A stretch of DNA of 64,000 nt, taken from positions 6,014,001-6,078,000 of the forward strand of contig JAUKUA010000002.1 of the NCBI GenBank assembly GCA_030549175.1, in the 5' to 3' direction. Below are positions 47,801 through 60,174 of this stretch, in pieces (the stretch's first letter is position 1; every line of letters begins with the position of its first letter). The stretch is from Lasiosphaeris hirsuta (lineage: Eukaryota; Ascomycota; Sordariomycetes; Sordariales; Lasiosphaeriaceae). Below the pieces are notes generated by a model. It had not been told where the DNA came from. It saw nothing but the letters and a program-made list of their open reading frames with translations, and did not search any database. Both the position numbers and the translations under genes were made by a program.

Positions 47801-50800
47801 CGATTTCCGCACATCTTTGCGCATGGCACCTTCAACAAGTTCGGCTTCGACGCTGGCATCAAGAACGGGCTTGCCCTGAACCAAGACGGCGAGTGGGAAG
47901 TTCATCTTATGGATGAATGGCCGACCACGTTCCAGTTGAACGTCTGGGGTATGAACCCCGACCAGAAGCCCGACGCTGGATTTGTGTATGGCGACGTCGA
48001 AGGAGATGGCGTCCTGGACCGTATGCCTCCCTCGTCCTTGGCCCTCAACGTCCTGAACGCGACCGACCCTCCTCCGATGCCCGCGCTTTCGTACAAGCTG
48101 ATCTTCAATGATGCCACCCTTCGATTCCGCAAGGAGCCTCAAGGAAACATGTGGATTCAAATCATCTTGTTCATCCTGCTCGCCGTGCTTCCAATCGTCG
48201 GCGGTCTCACCGCCGTCTGGATCTTCATGGGCTCATTCTACAAGGTCAAGGTCAACAAGGTTGGATTCAAGAAGCGCCGGATGCCTTTCGGAAACCTGGG
48301 TGCTCGTCTCAGCACTCTCTCGTTCGAGAATTTCCGCCACAAGGACGATGATGCTATGGAGATGGCCGCGATCCCAGGCAAGCGGAGAAAGGTCATCATT
48401 GCCACGATCGAATACAACATCGACGACTGGAACATCAAGATTAAGATTGGTGGTCTCGGTGTCATGGCTCAGCTCATGGGTAAGGCACTTGAACATCAGG
48501 ATCTGATTTGGGTCGTGCCCTGCGTCGGTGGCATTGACTATCCCATCGATCAGCGCGCTGAGCCCATGTATGTCCCCATCATGGGCAAGGAGTACGAGAT
48601 TGAAGTCCAGTACCATCAGGTCGGCAATATCACCTACGTGCTCCTTGACGCGCCTATTTTCCGCCAGCAGTCCAAGTCTGATCCTTACCCGCCCCGTATG
48701 GACGATATCGACTCGGCTATCTACTACTCTGCGTGGAATTACTGCATTGCCGAGGCCATTCGACGATTCAACCCCGATTTGTACCACATCAATGATTACC
48801 ATGGTGCTGCAGCTCCTCTCTATCTGCTTCCTGACCGCACTATTCCTTGCGCCCTGTCCCTCCACAATGCCGAATTCCAAGGCATGTGGCCGATGCGTAA
48901 CCCTCAAGAGTCTAAGGAGGTCTGCGAGGTATACAACCTGGACCCCGAGATCGTGAAGGAATACGTCCAGTTCGGTACCGTCTTCAACCTGCTCCACGCC
49001 GGTGCCAGTTATCTTCGTGTTCACCAGAAGGGCTTCGGCGCGGTTGGTGTCTCCAAGAAGTATGGTGACCGCTCCTACGCGCGTTATCCTATCTTCTGGG
49101 GTCTCTCCAAGATTGGTCAACTGCCGAATCCCGATCCAAGTGACACGGCCGAGTGGAGCAGGGACGAGGAAGTCAAGGAGAAGGATGTGGTTGTCGATCA
49201 GCAGGCCGAATCCAAGCGTGGCGACCTCCGAAGACAGGCTCAGGAATGGGCAGGCCTCGAGATCAACCCCACTGCCGAACTCTTCGTCTTCGTCGGCAGA
49301 TGGTCGCTTCAGAAGGGTGTTGATCTTATTGCGGATATCTTCCCATCGATTCTTGAGAAGTACCCTACCACCCAGCTTATTTGCGTTGGCCCTGTTATTG
49401 ATCTCTACGGTAAATTCGCTGCTCTCAAGCTGGAGAAGCTCATGCAACGCTATCCCAAGCGCGTCTACAGCAAGCCCGAGTTCACCGCTCTCCCTCCTTA
49501 CATCTTCAGTGGTGCTGAGTTCGCACTTATCCCGTCCCGTGATGAGCCTTTCGGTCTAGTTGCCGTCGAATTCGGTCGCAAGGGAGCTCTCGGCGTCGGT
49601 GCTCGTGTTGGTGGTCTCGGTCAGATGCCCGGTTTCTGGTACACTGTCGAGTCAACGGCAGCATCGCATCTTCTGCACCAGTTCCGGGAGGCTATCGTCA
49701 GCGCCCTGGAGTCGAAGCCAAAGGCAAGAGTGAAGATGAGGGCGTGGAGTGCCAAGCAACGTTTCCCCGTCGCCCAGTGGGTCGAGGATCTTGACAAGCT
49801 CCAGACCGAGGCAATTCGTATCCACAACCGGGAGGCTAAGAAGCACAAGAAGATCGGAGGTGGCGGGTCGCGGCTGGCGGTCCCATCGAGCGCCGATCTT
49901 GGCGGCCGCAACAACAGCCGCTACTTTGATGACAACGACTTTGACACTCCTCTTGCATCCAACCGCCAATCCCGCGCCTCCAGCGTCAATGTCCCCTACA
50001 TCACCGAAACGGACCACGATGTGGAGCAGAACAGACGCTCAGTCTCGAATCCCTTTGCTGATGCTCATCACTCGGAAACCACCCCTCTCGGCACCCCTGG
50101 CACCCCTCCGAGGGGCCACGATGGCGCGGACGAACCGTTTATTCCACCGAACCCCATGTTCCAGAACCAGTCGGCAATGTCATCAACAACCAGTCTGGCA
50201 ACCATCGCGGCCAATGACCCGAACGCGTCTCGTCTCAGCGTTGACAGCTTTGCCATGCGCATGATGGCACCTGATGACCACGACCAGCGCCCGCATGCAT
50301 TTGGTTTGTATAATCCCCAGGCTCGGCCCGGCGGCCTGCAGATCTACCAGAACCGCAACCGCAACAGCTCGCGACTCTCGGTCATTGACGTTGTCGGCGA
50401 TCGCCACGACTTCAAGCTCCAGAACGTCGACCCTTTCTTTACGGACAGCACTGGCGAGTATTACAATGACTTCGAGGCCAAGCTTGGAGACCTCAACGCC
50501 AAGAACTCGGAAACCGACCTGTGTATTGACGACTATCTCAAGGACAGCGAGAAGAAGTGGGCTAAGGAATTCCGCGAGGCCAAGCTGGGCCGCAGCCGCA
50601 GCCCAAGCCGCAACAGAGACTCTTCTGCACCAAGCCTGCTGGTCAAGAAGAATAGGCAGTCCAGAGTCCCCAGCGTGATGAGCGTCAACAGCCTTGCCCC
50701 GTCTGACGATGAAGACAACGATGACCGCCAGCAGTCTTCGGGCCGCGACGATGAATTCTTGCTGGGCGACGGATACAAGCCGCCCAAGGGTCTCAAGAAG

Positions 50801-52173
50801 CTGCTCTCCATCCGTGTTGGCGACTGGCCCGTCTATTCGTTTATACTCGCTCTTGGACAGATCATCTCGGCCAACTCGTACCAGATTGTGTTGCTTGCCG
50901 GCGAGTCTGGACAAACCGCCTTCCAACTCTACATCATTGCCGGTACCTATGCCGTAACATCGGTCTTGTGGTGGTTTGTTTTCCGCCGTCTCCCATCCCT
51001 GTATTCTCTGTCTCTACCTTGGTTCTTCTACGGTCTTGCGTTCATCCTCATCGGCGTCACTCCCTTCATGCCCGAGAGCATCCGCTTTTCAATTCAGAAT
51101 ACCGCCTCAGCACTGTATGCCGCTGGCGCCTCAAGCGGTGCTTTATTCTTTGCCCTCAACTTTGGTGACGAAGGTATGTATCTCTTTTATTTTTTTTATT
51201 TTACTCTTGACCGACAATGTACTAACTCCTGACGCTTGTAGGTGGTGCACCAATCATGACATGGATCTTCCGCGCGGCCATCATCCAAGGTATCCAGCAG
51301 ATCTACATCGTCGGTCTGTGGTTCTGGGGTAGCTTGATCACTGCGCAGACCCCAACTGGTTCGCTGAACGGCCTCTACATCGCCAACAAGGTCCCAGTGA
51401 TCATGGTTATCACGGTCCCAATTGCCCTGATCTTCTGGATTCTGGGCATTGTCTCGTTCATTGGCCTGCCCGATTATTACCGCCAGTCGCCCGACAAGAT
51501 CCCCAGCTTCTACATGTCACTGCTTCGCCGTCACATCGTGCCTTGGTTCTTCCTGACTGTCGTCGTCCAGAATTACTGGCTTACCACCACCTACGGCCGC
51601 AGTTGGGAGTTCTTGTTCAGCTCCAAATATGTTCCGGCCTGGGGTGTCTTGTTGATGGCTTTCGGGTTCCTTATTGTCCTTTGGGCTCTCCTTCTCTGGG
51701 CTTTCTCCTACTTCTCCAAGACCCATCCCTGGATCGTGCCCCTCTTTGCCATTGGCCTCGGAGCCCCTCGCTGGGCTCAGATGCTTTGGGGCACAAGCGG
51801 CGTCGGTCTCTATCTCCCGTGGCTCGGCACTGCCGTCCTCTCGGCTCTTGTCTCGCGTGGTCTTTGGCTATGGCTCGGCCTGCTTGACACGATCCAAGGT
51901 GTTGGTCTTGGAATGGTCCTGCTGTTGACGCTCACGCGCCAGCACGTTGCCGCTACCCTCATTGGCGCCCAGTTCCTCGGTGCCTCCTTTACTATCCTCG
52001 CCCGCGCTACCGCGCCACACAAGGACGGTCCTGCTGCAGTCTTCCCCGACTTCTCGGAGGGCGCACTACCCGGTCTGACCAGGCCCTTCTTCTGGGTCTG
52101 CCTGGTTCTCCAGCTGATCCTCCCCATCGGCTTCTTCAAGTTCTTCCGCAAGGAGCAGGTCGCCAAGCCCTAA
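44807..52173 (+). CDS. ags1: Alpha-1,3-glucan synthase
   Basis: Five exons (44807-45148, 45207-45266, 45324-45439, 45496-51173, 51242-52173) close at 2,376 codons, 2,375 residues, the usual size. A signal peptide (MAVVLLTCVLATLVQG) is followed by an extracellular GH13 amylase-like domain (FPFYTLFLDRFGNGDPSNDD; MLDIDGFRFDKATQVTVDA; LPGEITGG; MTNDLV). A membrane helix lies near residue 1060 (IQIILFILLAVLPIVGGLTA). Then comes the cytosolic GT5 synthase domain (KIKIGGLGVMAQLMGKAL near 1150; DLYHINDYHGAAAPLYL; FVGRWSLQKGVDLI; PSRDEPFGLVAVEFGRKGAL). A Ser/Asp-rich linker and, from about residue 1945, a multi-span region for polymer export finish the protein. It makes the cell-wall alpha-1,3-glucan. 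Only one copy is in view. I see no broken motif. Confidence 0.97.
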
Positions 52174-54009
52174 GGAGCGGGGCGAGCTATTTTGTTGGCT
52201 GGCATTGGAAATATATAAAAGAGGAACACTCACATGAGTTTATGACGATTTATATTTTGTGTACAGATATAATATTTTTTTTTTTGCGGATTGGATATTA
52301 CTTGTTGGGTGTTGGGGGGGGTTCGGAAACATTATTGTCATTATTTTGTTGCTTCTTGTTGATGCCACCACTTCTTCAGACGGCGCATGCGAGACATTGA
52401 ACATTATGTGTGCTTGCTGCATTTGGGGGAGCATTGTTTTGTCGCCTAGCAAGTCGATACCTATATTGGTACGCCCTAGGTCACATGGGCTTCACGGTGG
52501 AGAGAGGGGGAGGAGGGGGGGAGGGGTTAGAATGGATTGTGCGGAGCGGATACCAAAGTAGCGACTTCATTATATCAATGCCATGTATTGAAGTTAAAAC
52601 GTGAACCTGTGATGACGCCGTGCTGTGCTGCTTGTTGAAGTTCTGGGTACATGTTTCGAAGCTTGATCCCATTCAGAGCGCACGGCAGGAGACTACGTCA
52701 TGGAACAGGTCGAGTGGTGTCAAATCCACTCATCGCAGACCATCGAGAAACATCATCGGGCGTTGTGAACAGTGCGGTGGCACAAAGCAGGCACGGAGAT
52801 GGACAAGAGCATGCAGGCTGGGTCTGCAACGTAGGATGCTGATAGGATAGATGGCTCGCCCTCAGGTTTTGCGCAAAGACATACAGCTGCGGCTCTGAAA
52901 CGGCTTATCCTATCGACGCGACGCAGTGAGAAAAGGGGGGAGAGGGTAAAGGTCTTGATGCTTTGCGTCTGGGCAGCCATAGGATCCCGCCAAGAGACGT
53001 AACGTATTAGGAGATGGGGGCCAAAGTGAACGGCAACGGTGGGATTCACATGCTGGGCTTCGGAGTTTACACTAGCTGGGAGAAAGAAGGATATCTTACC
53101 GCCGGCTACATTACCTTGGGTGTAGAGAGTTGGGAAGGAGATGCATCTCGTCGACGTCGGGTTAGCGAGTGCAGATGGATCCACTCACCTAACGGAGGCC
53201 CACCGAGGTAGGTGGGTGCGTACGGTCTTCGCGCTCGCGGAGAAGGATCGGCATGACCCGCCGCTGACGCGCGCTTGGTGCAGGTGCACGGGTGATCGCC
53301 GCAGCGGTCACTGACGGGAGGAACGGGCGCGGGGTGTTTGTGAGGGTTGTTTGTGAGGGTTGTTTGTTGGGCACTTGGGATTGCGTTGATGTGACTGCTC
53401 ATCTTGTGTCTTCCGCCAGGCTTGCTGGCGATGTCGGATGCAAACCACCGACCGGGTGAGCGAACAACTCCCAGCGCGCGTCCCGGGGAGGGGGAGGGGG
53501 AGGGTTGTGGTTGGTACCGGTATCGTGGGCACCGTGTCTATCGCTGCGCGGGTCCGTTTGTTCATATTTTGTTGAGCGTTTTTGGAGCAGGCGAAACGGT
53601 GGGTCTGGGATGCGCGCGCACGCGCAGAAGCGGTGGGAACATGTTAATGACTTGTGAAGACGACGTCATGGGCGCTTGAGACTCGGGATGGCGACGACAT
53701 GGCGGACCGTGTGCTTCTGGGATGTTGGGTTGGGTTGACTGCGGAGGATGCTCCGGTATAACACGGCATTTTGCTGGCCAATGTCGAAGTTATTGACAAA
53801 GTTGCTTAATGACGGAATTGGGTTCACTGTGGCGTCGGGGGGGGAGGCTCGGTGGTGAGACCCCGGAGCTTTGTCTCCGTAGTGGTCCCCTGACCGCCGG
53901 TAACGTCTGCCGAGAGACGACATGGGGTCATCTCGTACGGAAGCACATACATATCGAATCCGGTATCATCTTGTGCCGCTTTCTTTTTGTGTAACATGGC
54001 TGTCAAGAG

Positions 54010-54018
<9 letters not shown>

Positions 54019-54043
<25 letters not shown>
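54019..54043. repeat. (CT)12 microsatellite
   Basis: Perfect CT run; a TTC/CTT trinucleotide run follows at about 54204-54228. Confidence 0.9.
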
Positions 54044-55144
54044 CCTTTCTCAGAATGGCTTGCAAGCACAGGCTCAATGGTGCTGGCAAATGGCGCTGCG
54101 CCCATTATTCGCCTCCGCCAACTGGACAGCAACTCGCTGCATGAGCTGGGGCGACGTGTTGCTGTTACAGGACTGGCCACACAGTCGCTGATATTGTTTT
54201 TTTTTCTTCTTCTTCTTCTTCTTCTTCTCTGGCCCCTCCCCATTCTCTTCAGTCCTGTACAGCACTCGAGTGTCGCCGACTTCGCTCTATAACGCCCTAG
54301 CCATTCCTGCCCGGGTGGCCATACCACTTGCGTACGACGTCGAGGCGGGATATCTGAGCCAATCTCGTGGTAACAGTGCTGCCAGCAGTCAACGTGTCAG
54401 TCGGTCGTAGGTTGTGCGGCCTCGATTGGCCAGCTGTTGTCGAGTCACCCCTCCACCGGCTTACCTTTGCCATGATGGATGCAGGGAAAAGAAACCTGTT
54501 GTTTTCAAACTTGGGTCGGTTGCTATGGGTTTTGCTTGGATGGAACTTTGTTATTTTCCTTGGTGCTACTTCGTAGTGTTGTCGTGTTGGGAGGGAGAGG
54601 CCGTCTCTTCCAAATAAGGGCCCCTTGTCGTCTGAGGATGATGGCCAAATCTGCCTGTGGAGACTAGTGCTCCCTCTCGCAAGCGCCGGATTCAGGCAGA
54701 ACGGGGATTTGTCGAGTCGTCCCGTCGACCGTCATCGGATTTGTGTTCTGGGGCTCCGCAACGCCAGCTGATTCCCGGCCGCGAGTGGGATCCCGCGGCA
54801 GCAATATAACAAAGTGGAGGAGGTCCGGTGGTACGGTAGCCAAAGACTTGTCTGCCGGCGCTTCTGTCTGATTTTCTGCTCAATAGCAAGACTCGACGGA
54901 GACAGGCTCGATACCTCATCAGGCTTTTTTTTTGGGGGGGGGCAGGCCTAGGAATGGGGCCTGCTGATGGCTGGGGTCGCCTGGACGGCCTCGAGGGTTT
55001 TTCGGGTGTCCGCCTCATCCGGGTCCATCCGCTGACCTGGCACGACTAGAATCTGTCGCGGGTGCCTCGCCGGGATCTCGCAGCGTGTCGGGGCGCAGGA
55101 TAGGCTCTCGAGTATGTGGATGCCGGAACCGTCGACAAGAGGCG

Positions 55145-55170
55145 TGTCTGCGTCTGCGTCTGCGTCTGCC
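55145..55170. repeat. 6-bp tandem repeat (GTCTGC)4
   Basis: Four consecutive copies visible in the sequence. Confidence 0.85.
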
Positions 55171-55697
55171 GGAACAGGTTGGGGAAACCCTAGCCAGTCT
55201 CCAGTTTTGTCAGTCGTGAGTCTCGAGTCTGGCCGTACAACGGCGAGACCCGGCCATTCCTTGGGATTGGAATCCTCGAGGTCATGCGCATAAAGGATGG
55301 GGATATCTTACAGCTAATCACGATGCAGCACCGCCGTGTTTACTCGCCGCGCTTCGCCTAATCCATATTTCAGCTGGCTAACGCGGCATCGCAGGGGGTT
55401 TGATCTGGGGGCCCATGGTTAGATTCGTGCAGTGCCCCGAGAAGGTGCTACCGTCGCTTGCCACTCGGTGAGGGCCGGAGATGGGGCGGCCAGGACAGCA
55501 CCTTCAGGTTGCTTCCAAGATCGAGACCCCATCGCGGCGGCCATCGCGGGACGAGCGTCGTAATGATAAAAAAGCACAACCTCGACAAAAGTGTTGTGTT
55601 GTCCTACGGTGGTGCCAAGCAAATAAAAATGCGCAGAGCATGTCGGCTGGGGCCCAGGGGCGCGGACCGAAGAGGGGATGAGGGGGGCAAGTCGCGA

Positions 55698-55745
55698 CTG
55701 CACTCTGCACTCTGCACTCTGCACTCTGCAATCTGCATTCTGCAC
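55698..55745. repeat. 7-bp tandem repeat (CTGCACT) with decayed end
   Basis: Four perfect CTGCACT copies are followed by two or three variants (CTGCAAT, CTGCATT, CTGCACG). Confidence 0.85.
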
Positions 55746-56149
55746 GGACGCTGCATGGATGGACGGGGTCCGGCCTCAGTAGGAAGGAGCAGGGGAGGGT
55801 ACGATTCCCGCATTCATACGCCAAAGAGAAAAAAAGGAAATCTCTCGACGCTGCTTGGCCACCGGGTCACGAGGTTGCCTCCGAACTGCTTGCATAAGGG
55901 CAAGGTCCTTTGAGACAACCCGATGCATGAACCAAGCCACCTTTGCACAATTTTCTCTCGCCAGACCCGGGAACCCAGTTGGACCCCCAGCGCACTGTCT
56001 CTTGACATCACTGCCCCCCCCGCCCTTTTCATCCCCCCCCCCTCCCCCCCCCTCCGGCATTTTATCTCGATCTCGCCCTGCCCGTTACTGAATCCATCCC
56101 GCTATCCCGCACCGCCGCACATCCTCTCACCCACAGCAAAAAAGTCAAC

Positions 56150-56939
56150 ATGGTCAGCAACCTTCTCACACACACACCCCCCCCCCCCGGTCTTAGTCGG
56201 CCCTAACACAAACCCCGGCACCCACAGACAATAGGCACCAGTCTGGCCGATGGAGTCCCCAAGGTGGCCGAGCGAGCCGTGTGGAATCTGTACGAGGTGA
56301 AAAAGGCACGGCGGGGGATATACGGCGCCGTTGAGCCCCTCGAGGGCATCACGGCCGAGGCCGACCATCTCATCAGCGCCCTCACCATGCTCAAGTCGGT
56401 GCCGCCGCTGCAGACGGCTGGCGTCGGCCAGCAGACCTTTGCCATCATGAACATGACATCCCTGCTACAGGCCTCGATGTTGGTCATGGGCGCTGACAAC
56501 TGCGGCCGGTACAACGAGCCGCACGAGCTGCACTCGGACGACTACGAGTACGCTCACCTCGAGAACATGTACGGCCAGCTCAGCAATGCGCGCGCCCTGC
56601 TGACGGACCAGGTCTTGGTCGCCCGAGTGGGTCTGCAGGGGAACGCCCGGGACGGATGGGCCGTCTCGCGCGGCGTCCTGGTCGATGTCAACTCCGAGGT
56701 GAGGCGAGTGCTGGGCATTGACCTGGCTTTGTATCAACATCTGGAGCAGCATATGAGTATCCAGACAGGTACCGAACCCCTTGGCTCAGCCCGCCCATGT
56801 TCGCATGCTCCTCGGCTGACATCGCCACAGGTGCACTCATCTATCTGGACGAGTCGGATCTCCAGCGCCTCGGACTGCCCCGTGTGAGTGGCCCCATGTA
56901 TGACCATCCCCCCCCCTCCTGCCACAGATACTGAGTTGA
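56150..56939 (+). CDS. Unrecognised protein, about 202 residues, four-exon model
   Basis: The coherent core is exon 56228-56768 (TIGTSLADGVPKVAERAVWN, GIYGAVEPLEGITAEADHLI, HSDDYEYAHLENMYGQLSNA and GVLVDVNSEVRRVLGIDLAL). It has strong GC3 bias and no stops. Upstream, CACCCACAG is a good acceptor, and the only phase-compatible start is ATG 56150-56152 with GTCAGC as donor, so the first coding exon would be the start codon alone. A 62-base intron leads to 56831-56883 (ALIYLDESDLQRLGLPR). Then a 44-base intron joins 56928-56939 (ILS, stop); read-through would instead add about 17 residues. No domain, signal peptide or membrane helix is evident. Function unknown. Confidence 0.6.
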
Positions 56940-58493
56940 ATTTCTACGTTGCTGAACCAGCCTAGGGTTGAGAAACGGCGTGCCAGCGTGAAAAGCAAAA
57001 CTAGGAGTCCTAGGCGGACCTGATTAGGGAGGAAAGAGGGGAGGATGGACAGCTTGGTCTGATGAAAACATGAAGTTATGTGGTTTGTTTTCCTTTTCGG
57101 ATACCCGGCTACTACTAGGCGACAGTCTTTTATTTGGCTTGCACATTCTGGGGCGTATGAAAGATGGGACAATGGCGGACCACAAGAGGAGACTGTTGGG
57201 GAAATTTGGACCGCCCTGAGACTGGCAGTTCTTTCATGTGTAATGTGTCAGTGTAAATTTGTATCTACAAAAACAGCATCAAGGTCGATGTCGCATCCAA
57301 AAAACCTGTTCCTCTCCCCGTGCCTGTCCGGATTTGTGGACCCCAGCTGTTACACGAGACACCGATGCCCTGTCGCACAAGATGGCCTCGAGTCACACAA
57401 GATCCTCCTGTCAAGACAACCGCTGTCGTACAATGCGCACATCATCAGCTACCCCTGGACTAGCGAAGCCACACCCGAACCCACGAACCCATCGAGAAAT
57501 GGTCTTGGTCCATGTGTCGAGATTGTACGGCGTCGCCTGATTGGGCGGAAAGAGAGGTTAGAGATGCAAAAATATAAAACTTGAGCAAGCATGGGTCACA
57601 AATATCTGCTTCCAGTCATTGTTGGTTGGCCTACTATCCGTTGGATCATTATCGCTGGGATTTCTCTCCTCTGATTTTAGGCCGCATTCTTCCTGTGGAC
57701 TCCCAGTCGCATGCAATCAGATGCATGCTGACAGCGGAGGTATGCTGCAGCCCCCCCCCCCCACCCCCCCCTTCCCCCCTCCGGGCTGAAGTGTAATTAA
57801 TCCCCCAGGAAAACCAGTAGGTTTTTCTCCAACGGCTGTGCGCCAGTCCCGACTCCCGGGTCATCTCACAATCAAGATGGGCTAGGTAGGTAACACGCAG
57901 ATTCCGAATTCCGGAACCCGGGCTGCGATGGATGCTCTCAGCCCTCAAAGTGGAAATTGCTCTCGGATAAGGACGATTCGCTGCACTGGCGGCAGTCACG
58001 GCAATATGGTCCCGCTGGCTTGACCAAGATTCATTCCAAGTTCTTTCCGTCGTGCAAAGTTCTCTTCCAAGCAAATCTACCAGGGAGCAACAAATAGCGA
58101 TGGGACTTTTGGGCGCACTCAGGCTGCGCAGCGCCTGTCTGAGGTAGGTGTGGCTTCCATGCAATCCAAACAAGGGCCTGGGCTGTATCCAACCCATGGG
58201 GAAATTGAAAAGGAAGGAGGCAGTGGCCATTATGCCCTATAGCACAGAGGCGCCCGTCCGCGGCTTACCTCTCTCCGACAGCTCCACGACGTACCTTAGG
58301 TAAGACGGCATGTAGGCATTTCTTCAGCACAAAGCAAGTTTGATTCTCGCCGCAAAAGCTGTTGGGTTTCGGCGCTCAACATTGTGTCCCGTCTTGCCAC
58401 GGCTACTGCGTGGATAAAAATCAACATCCTCAGGCAAGATATTTTGCTCGTCGCCGCATCCTCCCCAGAAAACCCCGTCCTTCATGACAGCAC

Positions 58494-58719
58494 CATGTCA
58501 GAATACGAACGACGCCTACGAAAACCGACGGCCGAGGAATTACTACAACGCCTTGGTTGGGCACGGACACCGGAACAGCACCAAGGTACACCAAAGGACC
58601 GAGAGGTGCCAAAGGACGAAGAGGTACCGAAGGCCAGATGCTGGAGATACCATCTTTTATGCTGGAAACACTTTTTGCGATGTTATAAATGCCTTGTGGG
58701 CCATGTATGGCGAGCGTAG
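58494..58719 (+). CDS. Possible 74-residue orphan protein
   Basis: ATG 58494 has a good context (CACCATGTC). The frame starts MSEYERRLRKPTAEELLQRL, has a small acidic/basic direct repeat (DREVPKDEEVPKA) and ends with Cys/Trp-rich RCYKCLVGHVWRA. There is no known domain, and the frame lies in an AT-rich, gene-poor zone. Weak call. Confidence 0.2.
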
Positions 58720-58845
58720 TATAAAGTGGCGACCGGTATAAACACCAGCAATGTTGCATACATTGGCACCTTGCAAGTCTAGAGATAGCGAAAATTTCAC
58801 ACCTCACAACTATTCCCAAACCTCACAAACTCTCCAACAATAACA

Positions 58846-58962
58846 ATGCACGAACGGAGCGCGCAAGGCATCACGATGCCGAAGAGACCAGCGACTGCGG
58901 CGGTGGCTAAACATCCCGCAAAGAGATGCAAAGTCTCTATATACTTGCCTTTTTTATCGTAG
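58846..58962 (+). CDS. Possible 38-residue basic microprotein or truncated gene start
   Basis: TATAAAG (58720-58726) lies 120 bases upstream. The leader is a classic fungal A/C-rich one (CAACAATAACAATG), and ATG 58846 opens 38 codons including MPKRPATAAVAKHPAKRCK, which resembles a bipartite nuclear-localisation signal, before TAG. This could be a real microgene or the retained 5' end of a gene cut off by later rearrangement. Confidence 0.25.
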   Translation: MHERSAQGITMPKRPATAAVAKHPAKRCKVSIYLPFLS

Positions 58963-60174
58963 TAAACTACCATTACATGAGGGTTTGGGTCGTCGTCCGG
59001 GCTTGAATGTTCCGCGTTTCTATTTCTCTGTTATACACCTGTCAGGGTGATGTGGGCATGAGCCCGAAGGGTGGAAGACCGGAGGGGTCTGTCGGCATCG
59101 GAGGCCGTCGGGCCGAAGGCGGATGGAGTCAGCTGGAGTCTGATGAAGTCTAATAAATTCTAACGGGGTCAAAGGGTCGTGAATATCACAGAACAGCACT
59201 GTTCCTTAAAATCCTGAAGAGGAAAAAAAAAAAATGCCTTTGGCTACTTCCCTCATTTAAAACTGAATTTATCAACAGCTATTGTTGCCGATCGCTAGGT
59301 GCGGCGGGTGGAAATCACTGAAAAACTCAATGGACGACTTGAGAAAGCCGTGGAACAAAATAAAGGGACAATTCCCTCTGAAACGGCACAAGTTTATACG
59401 AGGTATATCTTTTCAGTTTATTTCAAGTTTCTCTACTGGGCAATGGTTGATTGAGAAATAGAGACACGGAAATTTCAACCTCAGACGGCCCAAAAAGTCG
59501 CGTAACGGCAGCTTGCTTTGATAAAAAAGGAAAATATATGAAGACTTGTGCATCTCTATTAGGTGGGCAAGCTTTCGGGCCAACATGTTTCCTGCCTTGG
59601 GAATTGCCTTGGCTGCCATGGAAAAGTGGGTTACCGCTTTTTAAAACCACTTAAACCCATTTCAAAAGACCGCTACCCCATTTTAAAAGGCCTAAAAAGC
59701 TATCTCCCGTCTTATAAATGCCTATTCCGCCTTTGAATAGGGGTTGTCTGCCTTTTGAATTGAGTCTTGGATTCCACACCACCACGAGCCTTCTGCACTA
59801 CAGCACGCAGACCGAGGAGTACACCGACGAGTAGACCGAGGAGCTGGGCGGTACAGACTATGCCCAACTTAAAGGCATCCAGTGGAAACAAGGAGGCCTG
59901 GAGAGTTTTGTTGTCGGGATGGCCGGTGAGCAGGGCACTCCCTCATCCACCTTTAGAAACTCAGTTTTCGTCCCTGTCCGGCGGCGCAAGCAAAATAGCG
60001 TCATAGGCAACGGAAAGGAAAATAGGAACTAAAAGTCAACCTTGAGGACTGGAAGCACTTACTTCCCGCAAGAAACTCGCATTCTATTGATTTGATATGG
60101 ATTACTTGTTGCGCTCTTTTTCCAAGCGTGTTATATGTCAGGTACCTTATCTGAGGGTATTCTTTGAACTCTTC

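Larger units (their letters stand above)
52174..56149. other. 4-kb stretch without a recognisable gene
   Basis: It starts with the AT-rich 3' UTR of the glucan synthase. It holds CT, TTC and 6-7-bp tandem repeats and many C/G runs. Open frames of up to 167 codons lack domains and are built from low-complexity runs. Confidence 0.5.
56940..60174. other. 3.2-kb AT-richer stretch with decayed or tiny frames
   Basis: Coding density is low and AT content is higher than elsewhere. C-runs lie near 57750. Two small frames with nearby TATA elements are listed apart. At 59640-59700 a degenerate motif (CCATTTTAAAA-like) recurs. This looks like old repeat or transposon remains, but no element family could be named. 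Confidence 0.45.

Noticed and set aside
48233..49447. A 404-codon minus-strand open frame
   Set aside because: It lies wholly antisense to the glucan-synthase GT5 domain and has no domain of its own.
59040..59210. Solo LTR beginning TGTCAGGG
   Set aside because: No clear CA end, no target duplication and no second copy in the window; kept only as a remark.
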